Source: Archangiaceae bacterium
Lineage (GTDB): Bacteria > Myxococcota > Myxococcia > Myxococcales > Myxococcaceae
Direction of reading: 5' to 3'
Length of the DNA stretch: 64,000 nucleotides
Assembly: GCA_016879935.1 (NCBI GenBank)
Contig: JAACJQ010000312.1
Span: forward strand, 60,338-124,337
The first letter of the stretch is position 1. The number at the start of each line of letters is the position of its first letter. The position numbers were made by a program, and so were the translations under genes. Positions 54,411 through 63,370 of the stretch are shown one piece after another. The notes under the pieces are model-generated. The model had not been told where the DNA came from. It did not search any database and worked only from the letters and a program-made list of their open reading frames with translations.

Positions 54411-55247
54411 TCAGGTCTCGACCTGGCCGGTGAGCACCCCAGCGAGCTCTCCGTTCTTCGTGCGGCCGACGATGAACGTCGAGATGTTGATGCTGCCGAA
54501 CCGCACCACGGTGAGGTCGGTGAGCTGGCTCTCGAGCAGCGTCTTGAGCTCTCCGAAGCGGCGCGCCTGGTCGACCGACGCGGGATCCGACGGGTCGCTC
54601 GGCGTGGCGAGCCGGGTGAGGAATGCCTGCGCGTCACGCACTTCGCTGCCCGTGCGCTTGGCGAGCGGCGTGCCTCCCGACATCACGGAGTCGATGAGCC
54701 GGTCGTGCTGGTAGGTGAGCTTCTGCCGAAGGAGGTGCGGCGTGATGGCAGTGGTGCCGATGCCGTTCGCCGAGACGAAGCGCAGGTTCGCGTCGGTCTC
54801 GCTCATCAACGTCAGGCCCTGCGTCGCGACCTCCACGGCAGACTTGAGCTGGGGCAGCGTCAACACGCCCGGCGTCGGGGGCGTGGGCGCCTTTTGACCG
54901 CGCAGGAAGAAGAAGTCTTCGACGAGGTCCTTCGGCAGCTTCGCGCCGTCGGCGAGTGAGAGCTTGCCGTCGTTGCCAGCCGCGACCTCTGCGGCGCGCT
55001 TCGCGTACGCCTTCGCGTCGGTGGCCAGCGCCGTGACGTCGACGGCCTTGTTGCCTCGCGCCTTGATCAGCTCGAGCGCGCTGTCGGCGAACAGTTGGTC
55101 ACCATCGGTGCGCGTGGCCATCTTCTTCGCTTCGGCCGCCGAGAGCTTTCCGTTCGAGCCAGCCGCGCGCTTCACGGCGGCGGTGAACTCGTTGGTCCAC
55201 ACGGTGGTGAAGGTGTTGACGCTGGGAGTACCGGTGATTTTGGGCAT
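54411..55247 (-). CDS. myxobacterial protein with AAGSNGxLS repeats
   Basis: I do not recognise a named family. The 278-residue product starts at the ATG at 55247. It contains repeated helix-loop-helix-like units with the loop AAGSNGKLSAAEA (about 27-40) and AAGNDGKLSLADG (about 90-103), reminiscent of EF-hand loops but without the Asp ligands. The C-terminal half is a helical region with a strand-rich end (LTVVRFGSINISTFIVGRTKNGELAGVLTG). There is no signal peptide. The gene at 60276 encodes a shorter relative with the same loop, so they form a paralogous pair 6 kb apart. Confidence 0.6.
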   Translation of the reverse strand: MPKITGTPSVNTFTTVWTNEFTAAVKRAAGSNGKLSAAEAKKMATRTDGDQLFADSALELIKARGNKAVDVTALATDAKAYAKRAAEVAAGNDGKLSLADGAKLPKDLVEDFFFLRGQKAPTPPTPGVLTLPQLKSAVEVATQGLTLMSETDANLRFVSANGIGTTAITPHLLRQKLTYQHDRLIDSVMSGGTPLAKRTGSEVRDAQAFLTRLATPSDPSDPASVDQARRFGELKTLLESQLTDLTVVRFGSINISTFIVGRTKNGELAGVLTGQVET

Positions 55248-55325
55248 GGGCCGTCGCTCGCGATGAAAGGAGCACGCAGGAGAACCCAACCGAGCCCCCG
55301 ACGGCCAGTGACTTCGACGTGACGC

Positions 55326-56075
55326 TCAGCGCAGGCCCTTCTCCGTCAGCACGTCGCCCACCAGGCTCGCGCACTCGGCGCAGAGGCCCGCATGCGGCCC
55401 GAGAACCAGTCCGCCACGCGGCTCGAGACAGAAGACGCAGAACCGCAGCGTGGGAGCCGCGGACGTGTCGAGCGGCGTTGCGTCAGTGGCCCCACGCTCG
55501 GCGGCGATGTCGGCGCAGGTGGCTCCGCACTGCTCGCACAGCATCACGCCGGCCGGGCCTGCGATGAGCGCGCGCCGTTGATGACGAAGGGCGGAGCAGA
55601 AGCAGCACCAGCCCGACGCTCCCGTTCCTTCCGAGAGCGTCACCGCGAGGAAGGCCTCGGCCGTGCCCACCGTGCCCACGAAGCAGCCCGTGAAGCCGAG
55701 CTTCGCCGCGAGCCAGGTGCACACGAACTGCACGTCGTCGCGGCCGGCCTTGAACGCGCGCGTCGAGAGCGCTCCGGCGACATCGGGCAGTTGCTGCATT
55801 CTCTGCTTCGCCGTCTGCCAGCCCGCCGCGTCGATGCTCTCGTTCTCGAAGCCCCACAGAAACCCGTCACCCTCGACGAAGGTGCCGAGCAGCTGACACG
55901 GGCCGCCGAAGAGGAGCTGTTCGCCTTCACGCCACTCGAAGCGCGGCACCGAGAGGTCGACGCTCCAGCGCTCGTTCTCGTTGCCGGCCTGCAGCGCCGA
56001 GCCCACCCTCGCCGAGGCCTGCGCGACGAGCAGCCCTTCACGCCGCGCGTTCGTCACGAGGTCGTCGAACGTCAT
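55326..56075 (-). CDS. DUF6882-like protein with two ClpX-type zinc fingers
   Basis: The 249-residue protein has an N-terminal domain like DUF6882 (WSVDLSVPRFEWREGEQLLFGGP, GTFVEGDGFLWGFEN). Two C-terminal four-Cys fingers in the style of the ClpX zinc-binding domain follow: CCFCSALRHQRRALIAGP...LCEQC and CVFCLEPRGGLVLGPHAGLCAEC. In ClpX this finger binds adaptors and substrates. Here there is no AAA domain, so it may be a stand-alone adaptor or binding protein; that is inference. Its ATG overlaps the stop of the TIGR02996/WD40 gene by 4 bases. Confidence 0.7.
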   Translation of the reverse strand: MTFDDLVTNARREGLLVAQASARVGSALQAGNENERWSVDLSVPRFEWREGEQLLFGGPCQLLGTFVEGDGFLWGFENESIDAAGWQTAKQRMQQLPDVAGALSTRAFKAGRDDVQFVCTWLAAKLGFTGCFVGTVGTAEAFLAVTLSEGTGASGWCCFCSALRHQRRALIAGPAGVMLCEQCGATCADIAAERGATDATPLDTSAAPTLRFCVFCLEPRGGLVLGPHAGLCAECASLVGDVLTEKGLR

Positions 56076-58462
56076 CGCCCCACCGCGTGCACCTGCAGCG
56101 TCATTCCATCGGAGGTGAGCAGCTTCGTGCCGTCGGCCGAGAACGCGAGCACCTTGCAGGGCCCTTCGAGCACGAACAGCTCCTTCAACGTCAGTGCGTC
56201 GAGAACGCAGGTGGGCTTCGAGTCGACGTAGGCCTCGAGAGACCCGACCGCGAGTCGTCGGCCATCGGGGCTCTGCACCAATCGCCCCACCTCGGAGAGC
56301 GGGACCTGCTGGAGCGGAGTCGCCGGTGAGCGCACGTCGTAGCGGCGCAGCACGTCATCCTGGCAGCTCGCGACGACCTCGTGCTCCGAGACGAAGGCGA
56401 GCCCCGTCACCATCTTCGGCGGCGTGAAGACGGCGGGCTTCTTCATTCCCGGCCCGTGAACGTGCACGTCGTCGCTGTACTGCGCGGCCACCAACCACTC
56501 GCCGTCATCGCTCAGCGCCACGGCGATCGGCCTCTTCGGGTACTGGCCGCTCTTGATGGTGCGCTCGACGGTGCCTCGTGGCCACGCGCGAACCTCGACC
56601 CGGTTCTCGAGGTGGAGGACGACGCGGTCACCACTGCGCGTCCACTGCAGGCGCAGCACCTTGCCATCGAGCCGCTCCTGCTTCACCAGCGCTCCCGTGG
56701 CACCGTCCCTCCATTCGATGCGGCGGTCCCACGCGCAGGCGACCGTCTTTCCGTCGGGGGAGAACGCGGCCACGTCGGTCTCGTTGATGGGCTGCTCCTC
56801 GACGACCGCACCCGCCTCGTCGGTCAGCACGAACGCATCTTCACGCACCACCGCCCACGTCGAGCCGTGCTGGTGGGCCGCCACGAAGCGCACGCGCTGC
56901 TGCTCGGCCACAGGCGCCTTCACTCCCTTCTTGCGCACCAGCGTCGCGAGCTTCTCGAGGGCGGCCGAGCTGAGGCCTTCGGCGGTCGCCTCGGTGAATG
57001 CCCCTTCGGGCAGCTCGTTCAGCACGCCCAGCACCATGCGCTCGCCACCGGGCTTCGCCACGAGGTGCAGCTTCGAGAGGGCGCCGTCGGCTCCGCGCGT
57101 GAACTGAAAGGAGCCGGCCCACCGGTGCTCGATGGTGAAGCGCTCGCGTGCCGCCATGGCGGTGAGCCACTTCATGAACTGGTCGCCGTTGTGCGTGTGC
57201 ACGCCGAGGTCGGCCACCTGCTGCAGCCACCCCTTCGTGAGAAACAGCGGCGGGCAGTCGTCGCTGACGCGCAGCCACGTCACCTTCGGGAAGAGCTTCG
57301 ACGCCGCGAACCGGCGCAGCGCTTCGACGTCACTCGAGCTGGTGTCGAGCCGCTCGATGGCCCACGGCGTCTTCGCCTCGAGCAACTGCGCGAAGCTGTG
57401 GCGGTGCACGGTGAGCGTTCGCGGACGTGCATGCTTCGGCAGGTACTCGAGCCAGCGCGCTTCGTCGTTCGACCACGCGCCGGGGAGACTCCACGAGAGG
57501 TCTTCGATGGTGGCCCACTGGGGAGCATCTCCGGCCTGCTCGACGTCTCGCTGGCCCTTGAAGCGCGCCACCACCTTCGAGGGAAAGCCGCGGCGAAACG
57601 TCACGTCCTTCAGTGTCACCTTCGCGAGCGCCCCGAGCCACGTCGCGCCGTGCTTCTTCTGCAGCTCGGCCTCGCGCTTCGACTCGGCCTTCGACTTGTC
57701 GGCTTTGAACTGGAGCGTGATGAACTCGCCGTGCGGGTCTTGCCGCTCGAGGCACCAGTCGGCGTAGACGAGGCGCGCGGCGTCGTCGTCGGGGTTGGCG
57801 TAGATGGCGGCGAGCAGCGAGGCCGCGTCGTTCTGCGTGGCGGACTTCTTCTGCGGCTTCAGCAGGGCCGAGAGCTGGTCGAGCGCCTTCGCCTCGGGCT
57901 TCGACAACGGAGCGACGGGTGACCTGGCCCGCGTCGCGGTGACGGCCTCGACGGCGCGCCGCAGCTGAACCTGCATCCACTCCCGTTGGGCCTCGCGAAA
58001 CTTCCACTCGGCGGGCAGCTTCGGCGCGAGCTCGAGCAGGCGCGGGTCGGCGATGCGGGTGATGAGCTCGAAGGTCTTCGTCCACACGGGCCGCGCGCCG
58101 TCCGACGTCCACGGGACGAGCTTGATGAGCTCGAGCAGGGCGGAAGAGACGCGCGGGTCGTCACGACAGGACGTGAGCGCGGAGAGCCGCTCGATGGTCT
58201 CTGCCGTCTTGCCGGCCACGATGGCGCGCGCGAGCGTTCCGACCTGCGTCGCCGTCGGCTTCTTCGCGAGCTTCGTGAAGGCCTTCGTATCGCCCTCGAA
58301 CGCCGGCGGTGGGTTCGCGGCCTCGAACCGCTCGACCAGCGCGGCGAGCTCGGGCAACGGGCGCTCCACCCAGGCCGCGACGAGCGCCTGCAACGCCGTC
58401 TCGGGCTTCTTCTCCAACGCCTTCGCTGCCCGCTCGAGCTGCGTCACCAGGTGCTGTGCCAT
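56072..58462 (-). CDS. large protein with TIGR02996 domain and WD40-like propeller
   Basis: The 796-residue cytosolic protein (ATG at 58462 after GGAGGGG) has helical repeats at the N-terminus. A TIGR02996 repeat-companion domain follows (LLAAIYANPDDDAARLVYADWCLE, near residue 235) with a leucine-rich-like region. A C-terminal propeller of WD40-like blades comes last (DVAAFSPDGKTVACAWDRRIEWRDGATGALV, IAVALSDDGEWLVAAQYS, VLAFSADGTKLLTSDGMTLQVH). TIGR02996 proteins are characteristic of Myxococcota and Planctomycetes and have unknown function. The gene is translationally coupled to the DUF6882/ClpX-finger gene, so both products may form a complex. Confidence 0.75.
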   Translation of the reverse strand: MAQHLVTQLERAAKALEKKPETALQALVAAWVERPLPELAALVERFEAANPPPAFEGDTKAFTKLAKKPTATQVGTLARAIVAGKTAETIERLSALTSCRDDPRVSSALLELIKLVPWTSDGARPVWTKTFELITRIADPRLLELAPKLPAEWKFREAQREWMQVQLRRAVEAVTATRARSPVAPLSKPEAKALDQLSALLKPQKKSATQNDAASLLAAIYANPDDDAARLVYADWCLERQDPHGEFITLQFKADKSKAESKREAELQKKHGATWLGALAKVTLKDVTFRRGFPSKVVARFKGQRDVEQAGDAPQWATIEDLSWSLPGAWSNDEARWLEYLPKHARPRTLTVHRHSFAQLLEAKTPWAIERLDTSSSDVEALRRFAASKLFPKVTWLRVSDDCPPLFLTKGWLQQVADLGVHTHNGDQFMKWLTAMAARERFTIEHRWAGSFQFTRGADGALSKLHLVAKPGGERMVLGVLNELPEGAFTEATAEGLSSAALEKLATLVRKKGVKAPVAEQQRVRFVAAHQHGSTWAVVREDAFVLTDEAGAVVEEQPINETDVAAFSPDGKTVACAWDRRIEWRDGATGALVKQERLDGKVLRLQWTRSGDRVVLHLENRVEVRAWPRGTVERTIKSGQYPKRPIAVALSDDGEWLVAAQYSDDVHVHGPGMKKPAVFTPPKMVTGLAFVSEHEVVASCQDDVLRRYDVRSPATPLQQVPLSEVGRLVQSPDGRRLAVGSLEAYVDSKPTCVLDALTLKELFVLEGPCKVLAFSADGTKLLTSDGMTLQVHAVGR

Positions 58463-58624
58463 GTCCCCTCCGAGGTGGCGCATCCAACCGTCGGGGAGTG
58501 CAGTGGGCAAGCGACCCGTGGCTGCCGAACGCCTTGATCAGCCACTCGGCCCACGAGAGCGCCTCCATCGGAGCGCGTGACCAAAGCGCTGGCCTTGCGA
58601 CGCGCGACCGCTAACCTCCGGCGC

Positions 58625-58696
58625 ATGGTTCCGAGCCATCAGCTCCTCTGCCCGAAGATGGGTGACAAGGCGCTCGCGAAGAAGCGTGCGAGCTGA
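58625..58696 (+). CDS. possible 23-codon leader peptide
   Basis: An ATG at 58625 opens 23 codons (MVPSHQLLCPKMGDKALAKK and three more) ending in TGA at 58694-58696, three bases before the ATG of the next gene. Third positions are mostly G or C. No ribosome-binding site is seen. It may be a regulatory leader or chance. Confidence 0.2.
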   Translation: MVPSHQLLCPKMGDKALAKKRAS

Positions 58697-58699
58697 CCG

Positions 58700-60274
58700 A
58701 TGCGAAGGCTCGCCCTGACGCTGGTGCTGTCGTCGGCCGCATGCCTCGACCTCTCGAGCGTTCCATGCGCGCGTGACGAGAACTGTCCGAACGGGTTCGT
58801 CTGCTCGTGTGAGCGCGTCTGTGTGGCGTCATCGACGGTACCCGTCGGCTGCGCGGGCGGTGATGCGGGTATCGGTGGCGGCGCGGCTGCGGGTGGAAGG
58901 GCCGGTGGCGCGAGCGGGGGAGGCACGAGCGCCGGTGGAAGTGCCGGGGGCATGAGCGCGGGAGGCATGAGCGCGGGCGGTCTGGCAGGCGGAGGCGTGA
59001 CGGGCGGCGGAGAGAGTGGTGGTGGCGCGGCGGGTGGTGGCGAGAGCGGCGGCAACGCGGCAGGCGGCGTCACGGGCGGCGGTGCAGCGGGCGGTGCGCC
59101 CCTCGACGCTGGCGTGACCGGCGGCGCCGGAGTGCCAGGAGACGATTGCGTCACCGCCATTCCACTCAGCTTCACCGGCAGCACCACGACGAGCGGCTCG
59201 TTGGTGGGCCTTCGTGATGACAGCACCGCCTGCGCTGGCACCGGCCCCGATGCCGTCTACCAGGTGAACCTCTCGAGCCCTGCAACGCTGACGGCACAGG
59301 TGACGGCGAGCGGCTTCACGCCTCGCGTGAGTGTGCGCAGCGCGTGCGCGAGCTCCGTGACGCTGGCGTGTGAGGCAGCAGCGGTACCGGGCACCGCGAC
59401 GGCGTCGACGTCACGGCTGGCTGCGGGCACGTACTTCGTCTGGGTCGACGCGCCGTCGGCGAGCAGCGCGGGCCCCTACTCGTTGACCGTCAGCGCGGCG
59501 GCCGTCGACGCCGGGCCCGGCTCGCTCTCGACGTTCAACGTCACCGTCATGAACCAGACCGTCACGGTCGACCAATACCTGCCCGCCGGCCTCGGCCCCT
59601 TCCCGGTCATCGCGCTCGGGCACAGCTATTCCCTTGGGAGGAGCTCGCTCGGCGCGCTCGCGACGGCCCTTCGTGACGATGGCTTCGTGGTGGTGGTGCC
59701 GCAGTTCCCCTCGCTCTCGACGAACGCGACGCTGCATTCGCAGATGCTGCTCGCGTCGGTCGACCGTGTGCTCGACGCGGGCGTGGGCGCTCCGGGCAAC
59801 CTCGGGCTGGGTGGGCAGAGCGGGGGTGCGCTGTCGGCATGGCTCGCGGCGGCGCAGCGGCCGACCCGGGCGCTCGTGCTGCTCGACCCGCTCGACGACT
59901 CATCGAGCACGGGCCTCGCACAGGCTGCGAACGTGCAGGCGCCGGCGCTGTTCCTGTTCGCGCAGCCCTCGCAGGCGTGCAACGCGAACAACAACGCGGC
60001 TTCGTGGTTTTCGCCCAAGCCAGGCCGCAAGACGCGCCTGACGGTGGTGGGCTCGAACTCGTGCGACCCGGCAGACCCCGTGACTGCGGTCTGCTCCGCG
60101 ACCTGCGGAATCCCTGCGGCTCCACGAACGGCGGTCTTTCGCCGCTACGCGCGCGCACACTTTGGCCGGGAGTTGCTCGGGCCGACGCTGTTCTCGTGTG
60201 TCGACCCGGTCGTCGTCAGAGATGTCGACGCGGGCGTCGTCACCGCGGCGGTGACGAGCCTCGGGTGCCCGTGA
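58700..60274 (+). CDS. lipoprotein esterase with glycine-repeat stalk
   Basis: The 524-residue protein has a lipobox (LVLSSAAC, Cys at 15). A small Cys-rich segment (CARDENCPNGFVCSCERVC) and about 90 residues of GGxAGG repeats follow. A strand-rich PPC-like domain (PATLTAQVTASGFTPRVSVRSAC, AAGTYFVWVDAPS) precedes an alpha/beta-hydrolase domain of the chlorophyllase/PAF-acetylhydrolase type (GPFPVIALGHSYS, GLGGQSGGALSAWL nucleophile, ALVLLDPLDDSS, LFLFAQPSQ). It is predicted to cleave an ester outside the cell while held off the membrane by the stalk. It has the lipoprotein/stalk plan of the genes at 4056 and 21513, but with an enzyme. Confidence 0.72.
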   Translation: MRRLALTLVLSSAACLDLSSVPCARDENCPNGFVCSCERVCVASSTVPVGCAGGDAGIGGGAAAGGRAGGASGGGTSAGGSAGGMSAGGMSAGGLAGGGVTGGGESGGGAAGGGESGGNAAGGVTGGGAAGGAPLDAGVTGGAGVPGDDCVTAIPLSFTGSTTTSGSLVGLRDDSTACAGTGPDAVYQVNLSSPATLTAQVTASGFTPRVSVRSACASSVTLACEAAAVPGTATASTSRLAAGTYFVWVDAPSASSAGPYSLTVSAAAVDAGPGSLSTFNVTVMNQTVTVDQYLPAGLGPFPVIALGHSYSLGRSSLGALATALRDDGFVVVVPQFPSLSTNATLHSQMLLASVDRVLDAGVGAPGNLGLGGQSGGALSAWLAAAQRPTRALVLLDPLDDSSSTGLAQAANVQAPALFLFAQPSQACNANNNAASWFSPKPGRKTRLTVVGSNSCDPADPVTAVCSATCGIPAAPRTAVFRRYARAHFGRELLGPTLFSCVDPVVVRDVDAGVVTAAVTSLGCP

Positions 60275-60275
60275 C

Positions 60276-60890
60276 TCAGTGCTCGTGGGTGACGGTGAGC
60301 GCGCCCGAGAGCTTGTCGACCTCGAAGCGCTGCGCCCACAGGTCGTTGCGACCCGAGACGTAGGTGTTCTTGAGCAGCTCGTCGGTCGACCGCACCAGCC
60401 ACGCCACCTGACGGCCCTTCGGGTCGCGGTAGTTCATCGCTTCCTGCTCGGTCTTGAACGTCTTGAAGACGGTGTCGGCGTCGAAGCCGGTGTTGACGTG
60501 CTTCTTCGCGATGTCGTCTTCGTTGAGCCCGCCCTTGCCCGAGACGACCTGAAACGCCTCGAGCACCGTGAAGCCCAGGCTCGCGTCACGGCGCGCCGCT
60601 TCGGTGGCCTCGGCCTGCGTGAGCGTCTTCTTGCCGTTGCCGCTGGGCTGGTTCACCTCGCCGATGAGGTCGAGCGCCTTCTTCGCGATGGCCGTCTCCA
60701 TGGCGCTGACGGTGACGCGCGAGTTGGGGTTCGCCTTGCGGAACTCGTCGGCAGCCTTCTTCACGTAGTCGGGCGCCTTCGCCTGCTCCGTCTTCGAGAG
60801 AATGCCGTTCGAACCAGCCGCGGCCTTGAGGTCGCGCTTCACGCGCTCAGTCAGCACGGCGGAGATGTTGGCGAGGGTCGTCAGAGACAT
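60276..60890 (-). CDS. short paralogue of the AAGSNGxLS protein
   Basis: The 204-residue product carries the same loop (AAAGSNGILSKTE near residue 25) as the protein at 54411, and a second loop SGNGKKTLTQAEA. It has no signal peptide. The rest is helical (FRKANPNSRVTVSAMETAIAKKALDLIGE) with a C-terminal region DTVFKTFKTEQEAMNYRDPKG. Function unknown. It lies 65 bp downstream of the lipase-like gene, and its stop is 1 bp past the end of the convergent esterase. Confidence 0.55.
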   Translation of the reverse strand: MSLTTLANISAVLTERVKRDLKAAAGSNGILSKTEQAKAPDYVKKAADEFRKANPNSRVTVSAMETAIAKKALDLIGEVNQPSGNGKKTLTQAEATEAARRDASLGFTVLEAFQVVSGKGGLNEDDIAKKHVNTGFDADTVFKTFKTEQEAMNYRDPKGRQVAWLVRSTDELLKNTYVSGRNDLWAQRFEVDKLSGALTVTHEH

Positions 60891-60955
60891 GCGCTATTGT
60901 CGGGGCGTGTCCTACATTGTTGCTTCGGGAGGTGCAGCTCGTTGAATTCACGACG

Positions 60956-61822
60956 CTATTTGATGGCTTCCTGCAGAAACGACAGCAGCTCCCGGCCCAC
61001 GGCATCGGGGTCGGAGCCGAAATCGGAGTGGCCCGCTCCCGCAATCACGAAGCGTCGGTGGGGCACGCCGAACGAGGTGAGGGTGGCGTCGAGGCCGGTC
61101 GCCTGGTCCAACGGCACCACGGTGTCGTTCTGCCCGTGGAGAACGAGGGTGGGAATGCTGCCGGCACGAACGAGCGTTCGAGGGCTGGCCTCGCGGAGCT
61201 GCTCCATCGTCGGCGCCTGGGTTCCGAGCAGGGCCCGAACGGTGCCTTGCTGATCAGCCGAGAACGACGCGTACGCGGTGAGGTCGTTTGGGCAGCCGTG
61301 CAGCACCGCGGCGGCGAGCTTCGTGCCTCCCGTCGAGGGCTGGCCGGTGCCCTCGAAGCGCGAATCGTCGGGCGTGTACGCGAGGAAGGCGGCGAGGTGC
61401 GAGCCGGCGGAGCCTCCGATGACGGCGAGCTTGTCGACGTCGACGTCGAGCTCGGCCGCATGCGTACGCAGCCAGCGCAGCGCGCACTTCACGTCTTCGA
61501 CGTGCTGCGGGTGCCGAACGGCAGGCGAGAGCCGGTAGTCGACCGTCACCGCGGTGAAGCCAACGCCTCCGAGGGTCTGGAGCAGTGACTCGTAGTCTGC
61601 GCGCGTGCCAGTGGTCCAACCGCCGCCGTGAACGAGGAGCACGCCCCGGCGCAGATGGGTCGCCGCGGCGGGTCTGATCAGATCGCCCCCGAGCCGCACG
61701 CCGTCGACTTCGCACACGGTGAGGTCTCGTCGAACCTGCGGCTGGCCTCCCAGCGGAGGAAACAGTGCCGCCGGCCCGCAGGCTGAGAGCAGCGCGACGA
61801 CGAATGACCATGACCAGCGCAT
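60956..61822 (-). CDS. alpha/beta-hydrolase lipoprotein (hormone-sensitive-lipase-like)
   Basis: The 288-residue protein has a lipobox (LLSACG) and the signature of BD-FAE/HSL-type esterases: oxyanion motif HGGGW, nucleophile GGSAGSH, VTVDYRLSPAVRHPQ, VLHGQNDTVVP and a C-terminal AGAGHSDF histidine. It should cleave short or medium acyl esters in the periplasm or at the outer membrane. The ATG at 61822 gives a short signal and divergent spacing of 75 bp to the DUF2330 gene. Confidence 0.82.
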   Translation of the reverse strand: MRWSWSFVVALLSACGPAALFPPLGGQPQVRRDLTVCEVDGVRLGGDLIRPAAATHLRRGVLLVHGGGWTTGTRADYESLLQTLGGVGFTAVTVDYRLSPAVRHPQHVEDVKCALRWLRTHAAELDVDVDKLAVIGGSAGSHLAAFLAYTPDDSRFEGTGQPSTGGTKLAAAVLHGCPNDLTAYASFSADQQGTVRALLGTQAPTMEQLREASPRTLVRAGSIPTLVLHGQNDTVVPLDQATGLDATLTSFGVPHRRFVIAGAGHSDFGSDPDAVGRELLSFLQEAIK

Positions 61823-61897
61823 GGCCGAACGGTATCTCCCCGATGCCGATGGAACACCCGCGAACGCAGGGACGTTCACCGGCACCCAGGGGGCTTC

Positions 61898-63325
61898 ATG
61901 CAACGACTCATCGCAGCACTCGCAGTTCTCTTCGTGTTGGCGTCTGCCTCGGCCGAGGCGTTCTGCGGTTTCTACGTCTCGAGCGCGGGCGCCGACCTGT
62001 TCAACGACGCGACGATGGTGGTGCTGATGCGCGACGGCACTCGCACGGTGTTGTCGATGCAGAACAACTATCGCGGCCCGACCGAAGACTTCGCGCTCGT
62101 CATTCCGGTGCCGGTGGTGCTCAAGAAAGAGAACGTGAAGACGCTGCCGAAGTCGGTCTTCGCGCGCATCGACACGCTCGCGAGCCCACGGCTCGTCGAG
62201 TACTACGAAGAGGGTGACTGCGGGCCCCCGCCGCCGATGGCGATGGCCGCTGGAGCGGGGCCGGGTGGGCCCTCGCTGGGCATGCGCAACCGCGGCGTCA
62301 CCATCGAGGCGAAGTTCGAGGTCGGTGAGTACGAGATTCTCGTTCTCTCGGCGAAAGAGGCGCTCGGCCTCGAGACGTGGCTGAAAGAGAACAAGTACAA
62401 GATTCCCGAGAGCGCGGCGCCGCTCCTGGCTCCATACATTCAGAACAACTGGAAGTTCTTCGTCGCGAAGGTGAACGCGAAGAAGGTGACGTTCGAGAAC
62501 GGGCAGGCGGTGCTGTCTCCGCTGCGGTTCCACTACGACGCCGAGAAGTTCGAGCTGCCGGTGCGGCTGGGGCTGGTGAACTCGGGCGGCACGCAGGACC
62601 TCATCGTGCACGTCATCGCGAAGCAGCGGTACGAGCTGGCGAACCGGCCCAACGTGCTGGTGCCGACGAACCTCGACCTCACGCCAGCGGTGCAGAACGA
62701 GTTCGGTGGTTTCTACGCCGAGCTCATGGAGCGCACCTTCGCGAAGAACCCGAACGCCGCCATCACCGAGTTCGCGTGGAAGGGCGCGATGCCGCCTCCG
62801 CAGACGATGCAGCAGCAGGGCATCTACGGCGTGACGTGTGACCCATGCCCGCCGCCCGCGCCCGTCGACGACCCGCTCACGCGGCTGCTCGGCGCCGACG
62901 TGATGCCAGGCGTGAAGACCGACGAAGACGTGGCGAAGTTCGCGGCGGCCTCGACGCTCACCCGCCTCCACCTGCGCTACGGAAAAGACGCGGCGAAAGA
63001 CGACCTCGTGCTGCGCATCACCGACCCCATCGTGGGCGGCGTGCCCGAGAAGCCGAAGCCCGAGGCAGGCAAGGACAACCGGTTTCAGGGCCGGTACATC
63101 GTGCGCAAGCCGTTCGACCCGAGCCGGTGCTGGCGGGGCATGAGCGGTGCGGCGGGCCCGGTGATGCCGCCGCCGATGGGGCTTCAGCCGCCGGTGGGGA
63201 ACAATGCGGCGAAGACGAAGCTGACGGCCGCGTTCGAGAGCTACCTGCGCAGTGACGTGCCGGAGCTCGGGCTCAAAGGAACGCCCGCGCCCGCGCCGAA
63301 GAAGGAAACGCCGAAGAAGAAGTGA
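61898..63325 (+). CDS. DUF2330 family exported protein
   Basis: The 475-residue protein has a signal peptide (LIAALAVLFVLASASAEAFCGFYV). It follows the DUF2330 family: CGFYVSSAGADLFNDATMVVLMRDG, NYRGPTEDFALVIPVP, VYARIDTL-like (VFARIDTLASPRLVEYYE), YEILVLSAKEALGLETWL and HLRYGKDAAKDDLVLR. This is followed by a proline-rich, lysine-rich tail (PAPAPKKETPKKK). Function is unknown; many members are surface proteins. GGGGG precedes the ATG. The Cys residues and the GPPPPMAMAAGAGPGG linker are in the mature part. Confidence 0.8.
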   Translation: MQRLIAALAVLFVLASASAEAFCGFYVSSAGADLFNDATMVVLMRDGTRTVLSMQNNYRGPTEDFALVIPVPVVLKKENVKTLPKSVFARIDTLASPRLVEYYEEGDCGPPPPMAMAAGAGPGGPSLGMRNRGVTIEAKFEVGEYEILVLSAKEALGLETWLKENKYKIPESAAPLLAPYIQNNWKFFVAKVNAKKVTFENGQAVLSPLRFHYDAEKFELPVRLGLVNSGGTQDLIVHVIAKQRYELANRPNVLVPTNLDLTPAVQNEFGGFYAELMERTFAKNPNAAITEFAWKGAMPPPQTMQQQGIYGVTCDPCPPPAPVDDPLTRLLGADVMPGVKTDEDVAKFAAASTLTRLHLRYGKDAAKDDLVLRITDPIVGGVPEKPKPEAGKDNRFQGRYIVRKPFDPSRCWRGMSGAAGPVMPPPMGLQPPVGNNAAKTKLTAAFESYLRSDVPELGLKGTPAPAPKKETPKKK

Positions 63326-63370
63326 GACGCAGAGCGGTGGCTCACGAAGGCGGAGTCGACTGGAAGATAC

